NCBI GenBank assembly: GCA_963648895.1
Contig: CAVJGK010000056.1
Coordinates: 1-9,373, forward strand
From: UBA3210 sp963648895
GTDB lineage: Bacteria > Bacillota_I > Bacilli_A > RFN20 > CAG-449
Reading direction: 5' to 3'
Length of the DNA stretch: 9,373 bases
Below, piece after piece: positions 1-6,083 of the stretch (position 1 is the stretch's first letter; the number at the start of each line of letters is the position of its first letter). The position numbers and the translations under genes were made by a program. The notes under the pieces are model-generated. The model worked only from the letters and a program-made list of their open reading frames with translations, had not been told where the DNA came from and made no database searches.

Positions 1-78
1 ATTTATTAATTATAAATAAAAGATATGAATTAAAAATAATTAAATCATGCTGTAATAAATAACTACCGCACTTTTGTC

Positions 79-84
79 ATTATA
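79..84 (-). promoter_or_regulatory. Candidate extended -10 promoter, reading out of the left edge
   Basis: On the minus strand the sequence reads TGGTATAAT, a perfect TATAAT -10 box with the TG of an extended -10 element. The -35 region (about 102-107) is AT-rich and has no good match to TTGACA, which extended -10 promoters can tolerate. It lies downstream of the recA terminator and points left, so it would serve a gene beyond the window. The remaining bases 1-130 are AT-rich with no supportable ORF. Confidence 0.5.
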
Positions 85-130
85 CCATTTTTTAAACATA
101 TATAAAATACTTTATTTTAACTTAAGCATT

Positions 131-171
131 TAAAAAGCTCCTAACTACGATAATTTTGTAGTTAGAAGCTT
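131..171 (-). terminator. Intrinsic terminator after recA
   Basis: Read on the minus strand, the segment has an 8-bp perfect stem (CTAACTAC with GTAGTTAG, positions 158-165 and 141-148). A single mismatch (166/140) follows, and then five more pairs (AAGCT with AGCTT at 167-171 and 135-139). A run of T follows the stem. It begins 5 bases after the recA stop codon. This is a standard Rho-independent terminator and ends the gpsB-rnpB-pgsA-pncC-recA unit. Confidence 0.85.
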
Positions 172-175
172 AAGT

Positions 176-1186
176 TTATTGTTTATTAGTTTGAACTTCA
201 GTTACTTTTGCAAGTAATGTTTCATATACATCTGGATGATCTTTCAAAAAATCTTTTGCAGCATCTTTACCTTGGCCAACTCTTTCTCCTAAAATTTCAT
301 ACCAAGAGCCCATCTTTTTAGCGAATCCATATTCTAACGCTAAATCAAGGATTTCGGTATTTTTGGAGAAACCTTCACCAAAGATTAAATCAACCTTACA
401 TGCTTTATATGGTGGAGCGACTTTGTTTTTAACAATTTTAACATTGACTTGGTTACCAATAATTGAATCACCAACTTTGATAGCTTCAGCTTTTCTAATA
501 TCAATTCTAATTGTTGCATAGAACTTTAACGCTCTACCACCAGTTGTAACTTCAGGGCTACCATAAATAACGCCGACTTTTTCTCTTAATTGGTTAATAA
601 AGATAACAGTACAATTAGATTTGTTTAATACGCCGGCAAGTTTTCTCATCGCTTTAGACATTAATCTTGCATGCGCTCCAACGTTAGAATCTGTCATTTC
701 ACCATCTAATTCTGCTTGAGGAACTAAAGCTGCAACTGAGTCAACGACAATAATATCAATTGCCTCACTACGCGCGAGCATTTCAACAATTTCTAAAGCT
801 TGTTCACCATGATCTGGTTGAGAAAGAATTAAATCGTCAGTATTGACTCCTAATTTTTGTGCGTATTTAGGATCAATTGCATGTTCAGCATCGACAAAAG
901 CTGCTCTTCCACCTGCTTTTTGACATTCTGCAATCGCTGATAAAGCTAAAGTAGTTTTACCAGAAGATTCTGGACCATATATTTCAATGATTCTTCCTTT
1001 TGGATAGCCTCCAACGCCTAAGGCATTATCAATTAATAATGAGCCTGAATGGATAACATCATATGAAACATCTGGGCGATCACCAAGTTTCATAACCGAT
1101 CCTTTACCGAAAAGTTTTTCAATATCTTTTAAAGTAGCTTCTAACTTTTCATCTTTTGATTTATCTAGATTTTTTTCACTAGCCAT
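176..1186 (-). CDS. recA: Recombinase RecA
   Basis: RecA polymerises on single-stranded DNA in the cytoplasm and catalyses homologous pairing and strand exchange; it also triggers LexA self-cleavage where LexA exists. The 336-residue product has the full core: Walker A GPESSGKTT (71-79), the catalytic-glutamate segment DAEHA (99-103), Walker B IIVVDS (145-150), loop L1 around EMTDSNVGAHARLMS (163-177) and loop L2 NQLREKVGV...TTGGRALKF (198-222). The short, charged C-terminal tail is normal. The ATG at 1186 is preceded by a perfect AGGAGG eight bases upstream. It is the last gene of the unit and lies 47 bases after pncC. No Bacillus-type SOS box (GAAC-N4-GTTC) is visible in that gap, so damage induction, if any, would have to come from a distant promoter. 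Identification is secure. Confidence 0.98.
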   Translation of the reverse strand: MASEKNLDKSKDEKLEATLKDIEKLFGKGSVMKLGDRPDVSYDVIHSGSLLIDNALGVGGYPKGRIIEIYGPESSGKTTLALSAIAECQKAGGRAAFVDAEHAIDPKYAQKLGVNTDDLILSQPDHGEQALEIVEMLARSEAIDIIVVDSVAALVPQAELDGEMTDSNVGAHARLMSKAMRKLAGVLNKSNCTVIFINQLREKVGVIYGSPEVTTGGRALKFYATIRIDIRKAEAIKVGDSIIGNQVNVKIVKNKVAPPYKACKVDLIFGEGFSKNTEILDLALEYGFAKKMGSWYEILGERVGQGKDAAKDFLKDHPDVYETLLAKVTEVQTNKQ

Positions 1187-1233
1187 AAATTTTACCTCCT
1201 ATAAATATATTTAGTAAATTTTCGCAAATAATC

Positions 1234-1689
1234 CTAAAAAATATTTTCAAAAATAAATTTTATTCCTTCTTGAACGCATTTATTTCTAATTTCTTGTCTA
1301 TTTCCTTGTAGATGAAGTTCTTTTACAAATTCTTTATCTTTGATTTTTAAACCGATATAAACTAAACCAACTGGTTTATTTTCCATTACTTCTGGTCCTG
1401 CATTACCGGTAAAAGATATACAAATATCGCTTGTTAATAATCTTTGTCCATGTCGAGCCATTTCTAAAGCGCACTGACTTGAAACAACCCCATATTGAGA
1501 AATAACATCTTTAGAAACATGTACTACTTCTTCTTTGATGCTAGTCCAATAAGTAACTACTCCGCCTTTAAAGATTTTACTAACTCCTGGAACGCTTGTA
1601 ATACTACTTGCGAATAAACCACCAGTTAATGATTCAATACAAGATAAAGTTAAATTCTTATTTTTTAATAACTCTACAAGTTCTTCCAT
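1234..1689 (-). CDS. pncC: CinA C-terminal-domain protein, nicotinamide-nucleotide amidase (PncC-type)
   Basis: The family deamidates nicotinamide mononucleotide to nicotinate mononucleotide, recycling a by-product of DNA ligase and other NAD use. With the chosen start the protein is 151 residues and is only the C-terminal domain of CinA; the N-terminal molybdopterin-binding-like half of full-length CinA is absent. Family motifs are ESLTGG (19-24), GGVVTY (42-47), GVVS (67-70), TGNAGP (94-99, usually TGIAGP) and KPVGLVYIG (105-113). The start at 1689 is preferred over the ATG at 1713. It follows the pgsA stop by one base (TAA-T-ATG) and has AAGGA about 11 bases upstream, whereas 1713 has no ribosome binding site and would overlap pgsA. 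The pgsA-cinA-recA order is typical of Bacillota. The domain is sure; the exact enzymatic activity is inferred from the family. Confidence 0.88.
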   Translation of the reverse strand: MEELVELLKNKNLTLSCIESLTGGLFASSITSVPGVSKIFKGGVVTYWTSIKEEVVHVSKDVISQYGVVSSQCALEMARHGQRLLTSDICISFTGNAGPEVMENKPVGLVYIGLKIKDKEFVKELHLQGNRQEIRNKCVQEGIKFIFENIF

Positions 1690-1690
1690 A

Positions 1691-2293
1691 TTAATCATTG
1701 TCCTTAAAGACATTTAAATTCTTAGTAAAATATAAAACTCCTGAGATAAGTGAGAATGCCATTGCAATATAAGCAATAATTGCAGTCATTGAAATAGCCC
1801 ATGAAGAATCAAAATAACTAAATGGCCAATTGCATAATAAGACAAAGCTTAATGCAACCATTTGAGAAACAGTTTTTGTTTTTCCCCACATATTGGCAGC
1901 AAGAACCAAACCTTTAGAAGAAGCAATAAGTCTTAATGCATCGACTAACAAGTCTCTTGCAATCATAACTACTGCAACAAGTGCAGGAACTAATGTAGGA
2001 TTTTTAATCGCACAGATAATAAATAAAGTATCGACTAATAATTTATCTGCGATTGGATCCATAAATTTGCCATAAGTAGTAACTAAATTATACTTTCTTG
2101 CAATATGTCCATCTAAATAATCAGAGAATGATGCGATTAAAAATAAAATAAAACAAATAAAATATATTAAAGAGCAATTTCCAAATAAGATAGGAACATT
2201 TACTCCTACTTGTGCCCATGGAAAGAGCAACAAGAAATCAATGATAACAACGCATACCATTCTAAAAGTTGTAATCTTGTTTGGTAAATTCAT
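1691..2293 (-). CDS. pgsA: CDP-diacylglycerol--glycerol-3-phosphate 3-phosphatidyltransferase
   Basis: This membrane enzyme joins CDP-diacylglycerol and glycerol-3-phosphate to give phosphatidylglycerophosphate, the committed step towards phosphatidylglycerol and cardiolipin. The 200-residue product starts with the typical MNLPNKIT. It carries the complete CDP-alcohol phosphatidyltransferase signature D-x2-DG-x2-AR-x8-G-x3-D-x3-D at residues 58-83 (D58, D61, G62, A65, R66, G75, D79, D83). Further PgsA-specific blocks are RDLLVDALRL (113-122) and ANMWGKTKT (133-141). Hydrophobic segments lie near 10-27, 40-56, 86-112, 143-157 and 168-190. AGGAGG (2299-2304) lies five bases before the ATG. The gene starts about 24 bases after the RNase P RNA and is followed one base later by pncC, so it is probably cotranscribed with both. 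Confidence 0.96.
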   Translation of the reverse strand: MNLPNKITTFRMVCVVIIDFLLLFPWAQVGVNVPILFGNCSLIYFICFILFLIASFSDYLDGHIARKYNLVTTYGKFMDPIADKLLVDTLFIICAIKNPTLVPALVAVVMIARDLLVDALRLIASSKGLVLAANMWGKTKTVSQMVALSFVLLCNWPFSYFDSSWAISMTAIIAYIAMAFSLISGVLYFTKNLNVFKDND

Positions 2294-2298
2294 ATTTG

Positions 2299-2304
2299 CC
2301 TCCT
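2299..2304 (-). promoter_or_regulatory. Ribosome binding site of pgsA
   Basis: A perfect AGGAGG lies five bases upstream of the pgsA ATG. It is worth listing because it sits only about 13 bases after the P1 helix of the RNase P RNA. There is therefore almost no room for a separate promoter or terminator between the RNA gene and pgsA. Confidence 0.85.
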
Positions 2305-2316
2305 AAAAATATTGAG

Positions 2317-2660
2317 TTTTTGACCCTGTAAGCCATGTTCTGTCGAGGATAATTATTTATCTATGTATTGCTACATGCCAGAACTTATTCGATTCTAAGT
2401 TCCAACCTCCCTTACCAAATTTAGGTTTCTCGCTTGAGGGGTTTACCGCGTTCCACTTTATATTTTCATATAAACTACGTCACTGTGGCACTTTATAAGA
2501 ATAGACCATGTCTTTCGATTTAGGTTTCTTCTCGCCGTTAGATGCTCCCATCTACCTAAAGTTATTTTTTCCTTTAGCACAAACACTACTTTCATCACAG
2601 AAAGTGCGAGCATGGACTTTCCTCTAGTAATTTCTTACCAGCAATTATCCAGGTCAAAAG
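2317..2660 (-). ncRNA. rnpB: RNase P RNA, bacterial class B
   Basis: This is the catalytic RNA of RNase P, which removes 5' leaders from tRNA precursors. The minus strand carries the diagnostic blocks GAGGAAAGTCCATGCTCGCA (CR I, in 2605-2624), GTGCCACAGTGACG, GTGGAACGCGGTAAACCCCT, AGCGAGAAACC and ACAGAACATGGCTTACAG. Helices that can be read by eye are P1 (2652-2659 with 2318-2325), P2 (2643-2650 with 2347-2354), a short P3 closed by GAAA, P12 (2468-2474 with 2457-2463, GAAA loop) and P18 (2372-2376 with 2363-2367, GCAA loop). Wording such as CATGCTCGCAC and the P10-P12 region match the Bacillus type rather than the E. coli class A. The P19 region of the Bacillus RNA seems to be missing. The gene begins about 6 bases after the gpsB stop and has no obvious terminator. 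The gpsB-rnpB order is conserved in Bacillota. Ends are approximate. Confidence 0.96.
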
Positions 2661-2666
2661 TTTTAT

Positions 2667-3029
2667 TTATTTAATTGTCGAAGGATCAACACCGAGTTTA
2701 AATAATGCTTGTTCTAATAAAGAGATACGTTTTAATAAATCGATATTAGATAAAGATGCGGATTCATTATCTTTAATGCCTCCGAGTTTTTCATTTAGAA
2801 CTGCATTTTGTAATTCAGCTTGATCGAGTCTTGTTTTATATAGTTTAGAAGTTTTTAATAATTCATCGTAATCTTTTTCTAGTTTTGAAACATATTGATC
2901 AATTGAAACATAATCATCAACTATTTCATCTAAGAAAGAATCGACTTCTAAAGCATCATAACCATGCTTTTGAGCTTTGAATTCTTTATCAACAATTTTA
3001 TTTGGTGTAAATTTTGATTGATACTTCAT
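2667..3029 (-). CDS. gpsB: Cell division regulator GpsB (DivIVA family)
   Basis: GpsB is a small cytoplasmic membrane-associated hexamer that links penicillin-binding proteins to the divisome and to side-wall synthesis. The 120-residue product has the DivIVA/GpsB N-terminal lipid-binding domain (FTPNKIVDKEF 7-17, GYDALEVDSFLDEIVDDY 23-40) and a coiled coil at about 40-84. After a polar linker comes a short C-terminal helix, NIDLLKRISLLEQALF (95-110), which resembles the GpsB trimerisation segment (NFDILKRLSNLE-like). The short length and this tail favour GpsB over the longer DivIVA. The immediately following RNase P RNA gene supports this, since gpsB-rnpB are neighbours in Bacillus. AAGGGAG (3035-3041) lies five bases before the ATG. 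It is probably the first gene of the unit that runs through recA. Confidence 0.92.
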   Translation of the reverse strand: MKYQSKFTPNKIVDKEFKAQKHGYDALEVDSFLDEIVDDYVSIDQYVSKLEKDYDELLKTSKLYKTRLDQAELQNAVLNEKLGGIKDNESASLSNIDLLKRISLLEQALFKLGVDPSTIK

Positions 3030-3050
3030 AAAAACTCCCTTCTAAAACAA

Positions 3051-3071
3051 AATAATTATATAATAATTATT
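3051..3071. repeat. AT-only perfect inverted repeat between ruvX and gpsB
   Basis: AATAATTAT and its reverse complement ATAATTATT flank a 3-base centre, giving a 21-bp palindrome made only of A and T. It overlaps the candidate gpsB -10 box. As RNA it would be a weak hairpin after ruvX followed by a T-rich stretch, so it may act as a poor terminator, as an operator, or simply reflect AT-rich promoter DNA. Confidence 0.4.
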
Positions 3072-3083
3072 CTATTTTTTAAA
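3055..3083 (-). promoter_or_regulatory. Candidate promoter of the gpsB-rnpB-pgsA-pncC-recA unit
   Basis: A perfect TATAAT (-10, positions 3055-3060) is preceded by a 17-base spacer and TTTAAA (3078-3083), which matches four of six bases of TTGACA. Transcription would begin near 3048, giving a leader of about 19 bases containing the gpsB Shine-Dalgarno sequence. The region is so AT-rich that chance matches are likely. The position after ruvX and before gpsB is nevertheless the natural one. Confidence 0.45.
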
Positions 3084-3093
3084 GATATATAAT

Positions 3094-3522
3094 TTAATAT
3101 TGGCCAATGCTTTTTAAATAGCGTTCTAAAATAATCATCGATGCAGCAGAATCAATTACTGCTTTTTGTTTTTTAGAATTTTTATTATTTAAATGGAGCA
3201 TTTCACTAGCTTCCACAGTTGAGTTTCTTTCATCAACTTTTATTATATCCGCGCGAGGAAATAAAGGTTGAAGTTTAGTAATAAATTCTTCGACAATTGG
3301 AGTCATTTCACAAGGATCTCCACTTGGATATAAAGGTAATCCAATTACAATATGTTCAACTATTTCATATTCAGTTGCTTTTTTAAGCATTCTTAAACAT
3401 TCATCATAATCTCCCATATGAAATCTTAAATTTGGTAATGGTGTTACTAGCATTCCAGATCTTGATATAGAAAGGCCTAAAGAGCCTTTTCCTAAATCTA
3501 AAGCTAAAATATTTTTTAACAT
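3094..3522 (-). CDS. ruvX: Putative pre-16S rRNA nuclease (YqgF/RuvX family)
   Basis: The family has an RNase H-like fold and is needed for maturation of the 5' end of 16S rRNA; it was earlier called a Holliday junction resolvase homologue. The 142-residue product has the expected motifs: ALDLGKGSLGLSIS (7-20, catalytic D9), VIGLPLYPSGDP (59-70), VDERNSTVEA (96-105) and the C-terminal KAVIDSAASMIILERYL (120-136, with D124). Length is usual for the family. The start at 3522 has AAAGGA about nine bases upstream. It is separated by 64 bases from gpsB and faces away from the exchanger gene, so it may be a single-gene transcript or may read through into gpsB. Motifs are intact and identification is firm, though the alaS-yrzL-yrrK neighbourhood seen in Bacillus is absent here. 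Confidence 0.93.
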   Translation of the reverse strand: MLKNILALDLGKGSLGLSISRSGMLVTPLPNLRFHMGDYDECLRMLKKATEYEIVEHIVIGLPLYPSGDPCEMTPIVEEFITKLQPLFPRADIIKVDERNSTVEASEMLHLNNKNSKKQKAVIDSAASMIILERYLKSIGQY

Positions 3523-3545
3523 TAAATCACATCCTTTGCTTTAAT

Positions 3546-3574
3546 AGTATAGACAATTTAGGTTATTTTTTCAC
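3546..3574 (-). promoter_or_regulatory. Candidate ruvX promoter
   Basis: TATACT (3546-3551) is a good -10 box. A 17-base spacer separates it from GTGAAA (3569-3574), which matches four of six bases of TTGACA. It lies about 24 bases upstream of the ruvX start and points toward it. The support is moderate because the region is AT-rich. Confidence 0.4.
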
Positions 3575-3585
3575 TTAGAATAATT

Positions 3586-3614
3586 TTATTATCGTAATTT
3601 AACTCATTTATAAT
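3586..3614 (+). promoter_or_regulatory. Candidate promoter of the cation exchanger gene
   Basis: TATAAT at 3609-3614 is a perfect -10 box about 30 bases before the start codon. The -35 position with a 17-base spacer is TTATTA (3586-3591), a weak match. With the ruvX promoter on the other strand it makes a divergent promoter region in the 122-base gap. No clear operator palindrome or riboswitch is visible there. Confidence 0.45.
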
Positions 3615-3633
3615 ATAATTAGATGGTATTTAA

Positions 3634-3638
3634 AGGAG
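3634..3638 (+). promoter_or_regulatory. Ribosome binding site of the cation exchanger gene
   Basis: AGGAG (within AAAGGAG) lies six bases before the ATG at 3645 and sets the start of the only plus-strand gene. Confidence 0.75.
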
Positions 3639-3644
3639 AAAATT

Positions 3645-4679
3645 ATGTTTAATTCATTCCCAGGTTGGGCATTAATTCTAATGTATGTAGTTTTCGCTAT
3701 TGCTCTATGTCTATTAAGCAAGAAGCTTGCAGACTATGTCGATGCATTAGATAAAAAAACAAAGATTTCTGGTGCTTTTATTGGAGGCGTACTTCTTGCC
3801 GCGGTCACTTCTTTACCAGAATTATTCACATCTATTTCGGCAACTATCTTATTACCAGATTCAGCATCATTAGTCGTTGGTAATATCTTAGGTTCAAACT
3901 TATTTAACATTGCGATATTAGGTTTATGTTTCCTTCTATTCTTTAAGAAATTCATTAATGGAACATTTGAATTTAAATCTCACTTCACTGTCATCATTGG
4001 TACTTATTTCATTTATGCAGTTGTATCTTATGGATTACTCGCGAATGAAAAATTACAACCAGTTGTTGGTCCTATTAACTTCCTTGCATTATTAATTTTA
4101 TTAATCTATGCAGCAACTATCTTCCTTCAACCAAAAGAATCAGAAGATGATGAAGAAAAAGAAGATAATTATGATTTAACAGTAAAGCAAATTATCATTA
4201 GATTCATTATCTGTGCAGTCTTATTAGTCTCAGTATCAATCTTAATTACTTATGATACAGATGCATTATCTGCAACATATGGTATTGACCAAACTACAGC
4301 AGGAGCGATCTTTTTAGCGGTTGCAACTTCTTTACCAGAACTTGTCTCTTCACTTGCATTATGTAAAAAAGGCAACTGGAATGCTGCAGTTGGTGATATT
4401 GTTGGTTCATGTTTATTTAATTTCTGTATTATTGGTCTTGCTGAATTTATGGCATATCGAGTCAGTATTCTTCCAGGATTCTCAACAATGGAAAATTTCG
4501 ACTTCCAAGCATTCAAGATGATTTATTTAAGCTTAATTGTTTTATTTATTTTATCTTTATGTTTATTCATCAAATCAAGATTACCACAAGAAAAACAAAA
4601 CACTATCGGATTTAAAATTTATCTTATCATAACAGGTGTATTATTAATTTCTGGTTACGTCGTATTCTTAATTATCTAA
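3645..4679 (+). CDS. CaCA-family sodium/calcium (cation) exchanger
   Basis: This is an integral membrane antiporter, probably exporting Ca2+ (or another cation) in exchange for Na+ or H+. The 344-residue product has the two inverted alpha repeats of the Ca2+/cation antiporter superfamily. Repeat one is TSLPELFTS (55-63) with GNILGSNLFN (79-88). Repeat two is TSLPELVSS (228-236) with GDIVGSCLFN (250-259). The ion-coordinating residues expected from archaeal NCX_Mj appear present as E59, N80, E232 and D251, including the N/D asymmetry between repeats. The glycine of the usual GTSxPE motif is replaced by V54 and A227. About ten hydrophobic segments are split by an acidic cytoplasmic loop (ESEDDEEKED, 165-174). 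It is a single gene with its own ribosome binding site and ends in a shared terminator facing ffh. Family is firm; the transported ions are inferred. Confidence 0.93.
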   Translation: MFNSFPGWALILMYVVFAIALCLLSKKLADYVDALDKKTKISGAFIGGVLLAAVTSLPELFTSISATILLPDSASLVVGNILGSNLFNIAILGLCFLLFFKKFINGTFEFKSHFTVIIGTYFIYAVVSYGLLANEKLQPVVGPINFLALLILLIYAATIFLQPKESEDDEEKEDNYDLTVKQIIIRFIICAVLLVSVSILITYDTDALSATYGIDQTTAGAIFLAVATSLPELVSSLALCKKGNWNAAVGDIVGSCLFNFCIIGLAEFMAYRVSILPGFSTMENFDFQAFKMIYLSLIVLFILSLCLFIKSRLPQEKQNTIGFKIYLIITGVLLISGYVVFLII

Positions 4680-4687
4680 GGCAAAAT

Positions 4688-4714
4688 AAAAACTTCGGAC
4701 ACACCGAAGTTTTT
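4688..4714. terminator. Bidirectional intrinsic terminator between exchanger and ffh
   Basis: AAAAACTTCGG (4688-4698) pairs perfectly with CCGAAGTTTTT (4704-4714) around the 5-base loop ACACA. The stem ends in A's on one side and T's on the other, so each strand yields a hairpin followed by a U tract. It serves the plus-strand exchanger, whose stop codon ends at 4679. It also serves the minus-strand ffh, whose stop codon is at 4731-4733. Confidence 0.92.
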
Positions 4715-4730
4715 TGTTTGGCTATATTTT

Positions 4731-6083
4731 TTATTTAAATAATCCACCAAATCCGTTACCGCCCATTGGAGGCATACCACCTTTGCCATAACGAGAATTG
4801 ACTTCTTTCATCATCTTCTTCATCTTTTCAAATTGATCAAGAACGCGGTTAATATCATAACTTGTCATCCCGCATCCTTTTGCGATTCTTTGTTTTCTTG
4901 AATTTTTGATGATATCAGGATTTTTTCTTTCTTCTGGAGTCATTGAATAAATAATAGCTTTAGTTTTCTTTAATTGCTTTTCAGCTTTTTCTTGATCTTC
5001 TTCAGAGATTTTTGGCATACCAGGAATTAATTTTAATAATCCACCCATCGAGCCTAATTTGTTGAATTGTTCAAGATTTTGAAGCATATCGTTTAAATCA
5101 TATTTACCAGACATCATACGGTTAACTGATTTCTTAGCTTCTTTTTCATCGACTTGTTCTTGGACTTTTTCAACTAAAGAAACAACATCGCCCATGCCCA
5201 AGATTCGATCTGCCATTCGATCAGGATGGAAGATTTCTAGATCATCAAGTTTTTCACCAACGCCGGCATATTTAATTGGAATACCTGTTAAATGTTTAAT
5301 AGATAAAGCAGAACCACCACGTGCATCACCATCAAGTTTTGACATGATCATACCAGTTAAATGGAGTTTCTCATTGAATGCTTTGGCAACATTAACCGCA
5401 TCTTGGCCGGACATTGCATCGACTAATAATAAGATTTCATCAGGTTTGACGTTAGATTCAATATCTTGAAGTTCTTGCATTAATTTTTCATCGATTTGTA
5501 ATCGACCAGCAGTATCGATGATAACTACATCATAGTTTTCTTCTTTAGCCTTAGTTTTTGCTTGTAAAGCAATATCAACTGGTGAAACTTTATCGCCTAA
5601 ATTTAATACATCAACTTCAATTTGACGACCAATTGTACATAATTGATCAATCGCGGCAGGACGATAGATATCGCCTGCAACAAGCAATACTTTTTTATTT
5701 AATTTATTTTTGAATAATTTTGCAAGTTTACCAGATGTGGTAGTTTTACCAGTACCTTGTAAACCAACCATCATAATGACTGTTGGTTTATGTGATAAAT
5801 TAACTTCACATTGGTCTGCGCCTAATAATTCTTCAAGTTCATCATGAACGATTTTAACAAGCATTTGTCCAGGGCTAACTTTAGTTAAAACTTCTTGGCC
5901 AATTGCTTTTTCTTTTACTTGGTTAACAAATTCTTTAACAACCTTGAAATTAACATCAGCTTCTAATAAAGCAACACGGATTTCTTTTAACATTTCTTCC
6001 ATGTTTTGTTCAGTTAATTTAGATTGTCCTTTCATCTTTTTAAAGATGGATTGGAAACGATCAGATAATGATTCAAATGCCAT
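4731..6083 (-). CDS. ffh: Signal recognition particle protein Ffh (SRP54)
   Basis: Ffh is the GTPase of the signal recognition particle. With the SRP RNA it binds signal sequences on the ribosome and brings them to FtsY at the membrane. The 450-residue product has the N domain (1-98, with ALLEADVN 38-45), the G domain with GLQGTGKTT (107-115), DIYRPAA (138-144), DTAGR (190-194), SKLDGDARGG (248-257, S for the more usual T) and GVGEKLDDL (274-282), and the methionine-rich M domain (about 299-435). The RNA-binding segment SRKQRIAKGCG (395-405) has C404 where most bacteria have serine (GSG). The tail ends in a Gly/Met-rich stretch. AAAGGTGA lies upstream of the ATG, which overlaps the ylxM end by 11 bases. 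It is the last gene of the operon. The SRP RNA gene is not in the window. Confidence 0.98.
   Translation of the reverse strand: MAFESLSDRFQSIFKKMKGQSKLTEQNMEEMLKEIRVALLEADVNFKVVKEFVNQVKEKAIGQEVLTKVSPGQMLVKIVHDELEELLGADQCEVNLSHKPTVIMMVGLQGTGKTTTSGKLAKLFKNKLNKKVLLVAGDIYRPAAIDQLCTIGRQIEVDVLNLGDKVSPVDIALQAKTKAKEENYDVVIIDTAGRLQIDEKLMQELQDIESNVKPDEILLLVDAMSGQDAVNVAKAFNEKLHLTGMIMSKLDGDARGGSALSIKHLTGIPIKYAGVGEKLDDLEIFHPDRMADRILGMGDVVSLVEKVQEQVDEKEAKKSVNRMMSGKYDLNDMLQNLEQFNKLGSMGGLLKLIPGMPKISEEDQEKAEKQLKKTKAIIYSMTPEERKNPDIIKNSRKQRIAKGCGMTSYDINRVLDQFEKMKKMMKEVNSRYGKGGMPPMGGNGFGGLFK

Noticed and set aside
1187..1233. Possible recA-specific promoter between pncC and recA
   Set aside because: The best -10-like TATATT would place the transcript start at the Shine-Dalgarno sequence and has no acceptable -35 partner.
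1234..1713. Longer pncC frame starting at 1713 (and the ATG at 1698)
   Set aside because: The 1713 start has no Shine-Dalgarno sequence and overlaps pgsA by 23 bases; the 1698 start is only about two bases from AAGGA, too close. The start at 1689 fits better.
1893..2075. Plus-strand frame opposite pgsA
   Set aside because: It is a shadow of the conserved pgsA coding strand, with no ribosome binding site and no recognisable motif.
2317..2660. The gene-free stretch as a possible riboswitch, tmRNA or other structured RNA
   Set aside because: The universally conserved RNase P RNA blocks and the P1, P2, P12 and P18 pairings identify it as rnpB.
3734..3955. Minus-strand frames opposite the exchanger (also 4250-4516) and a plus-strand frame inside it (4321-4521)
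   Set aside because: The exchanger motifs are clearly encoded on the plus strand in the main frame; the other frames have low-complexity shadow composition and no start signals.
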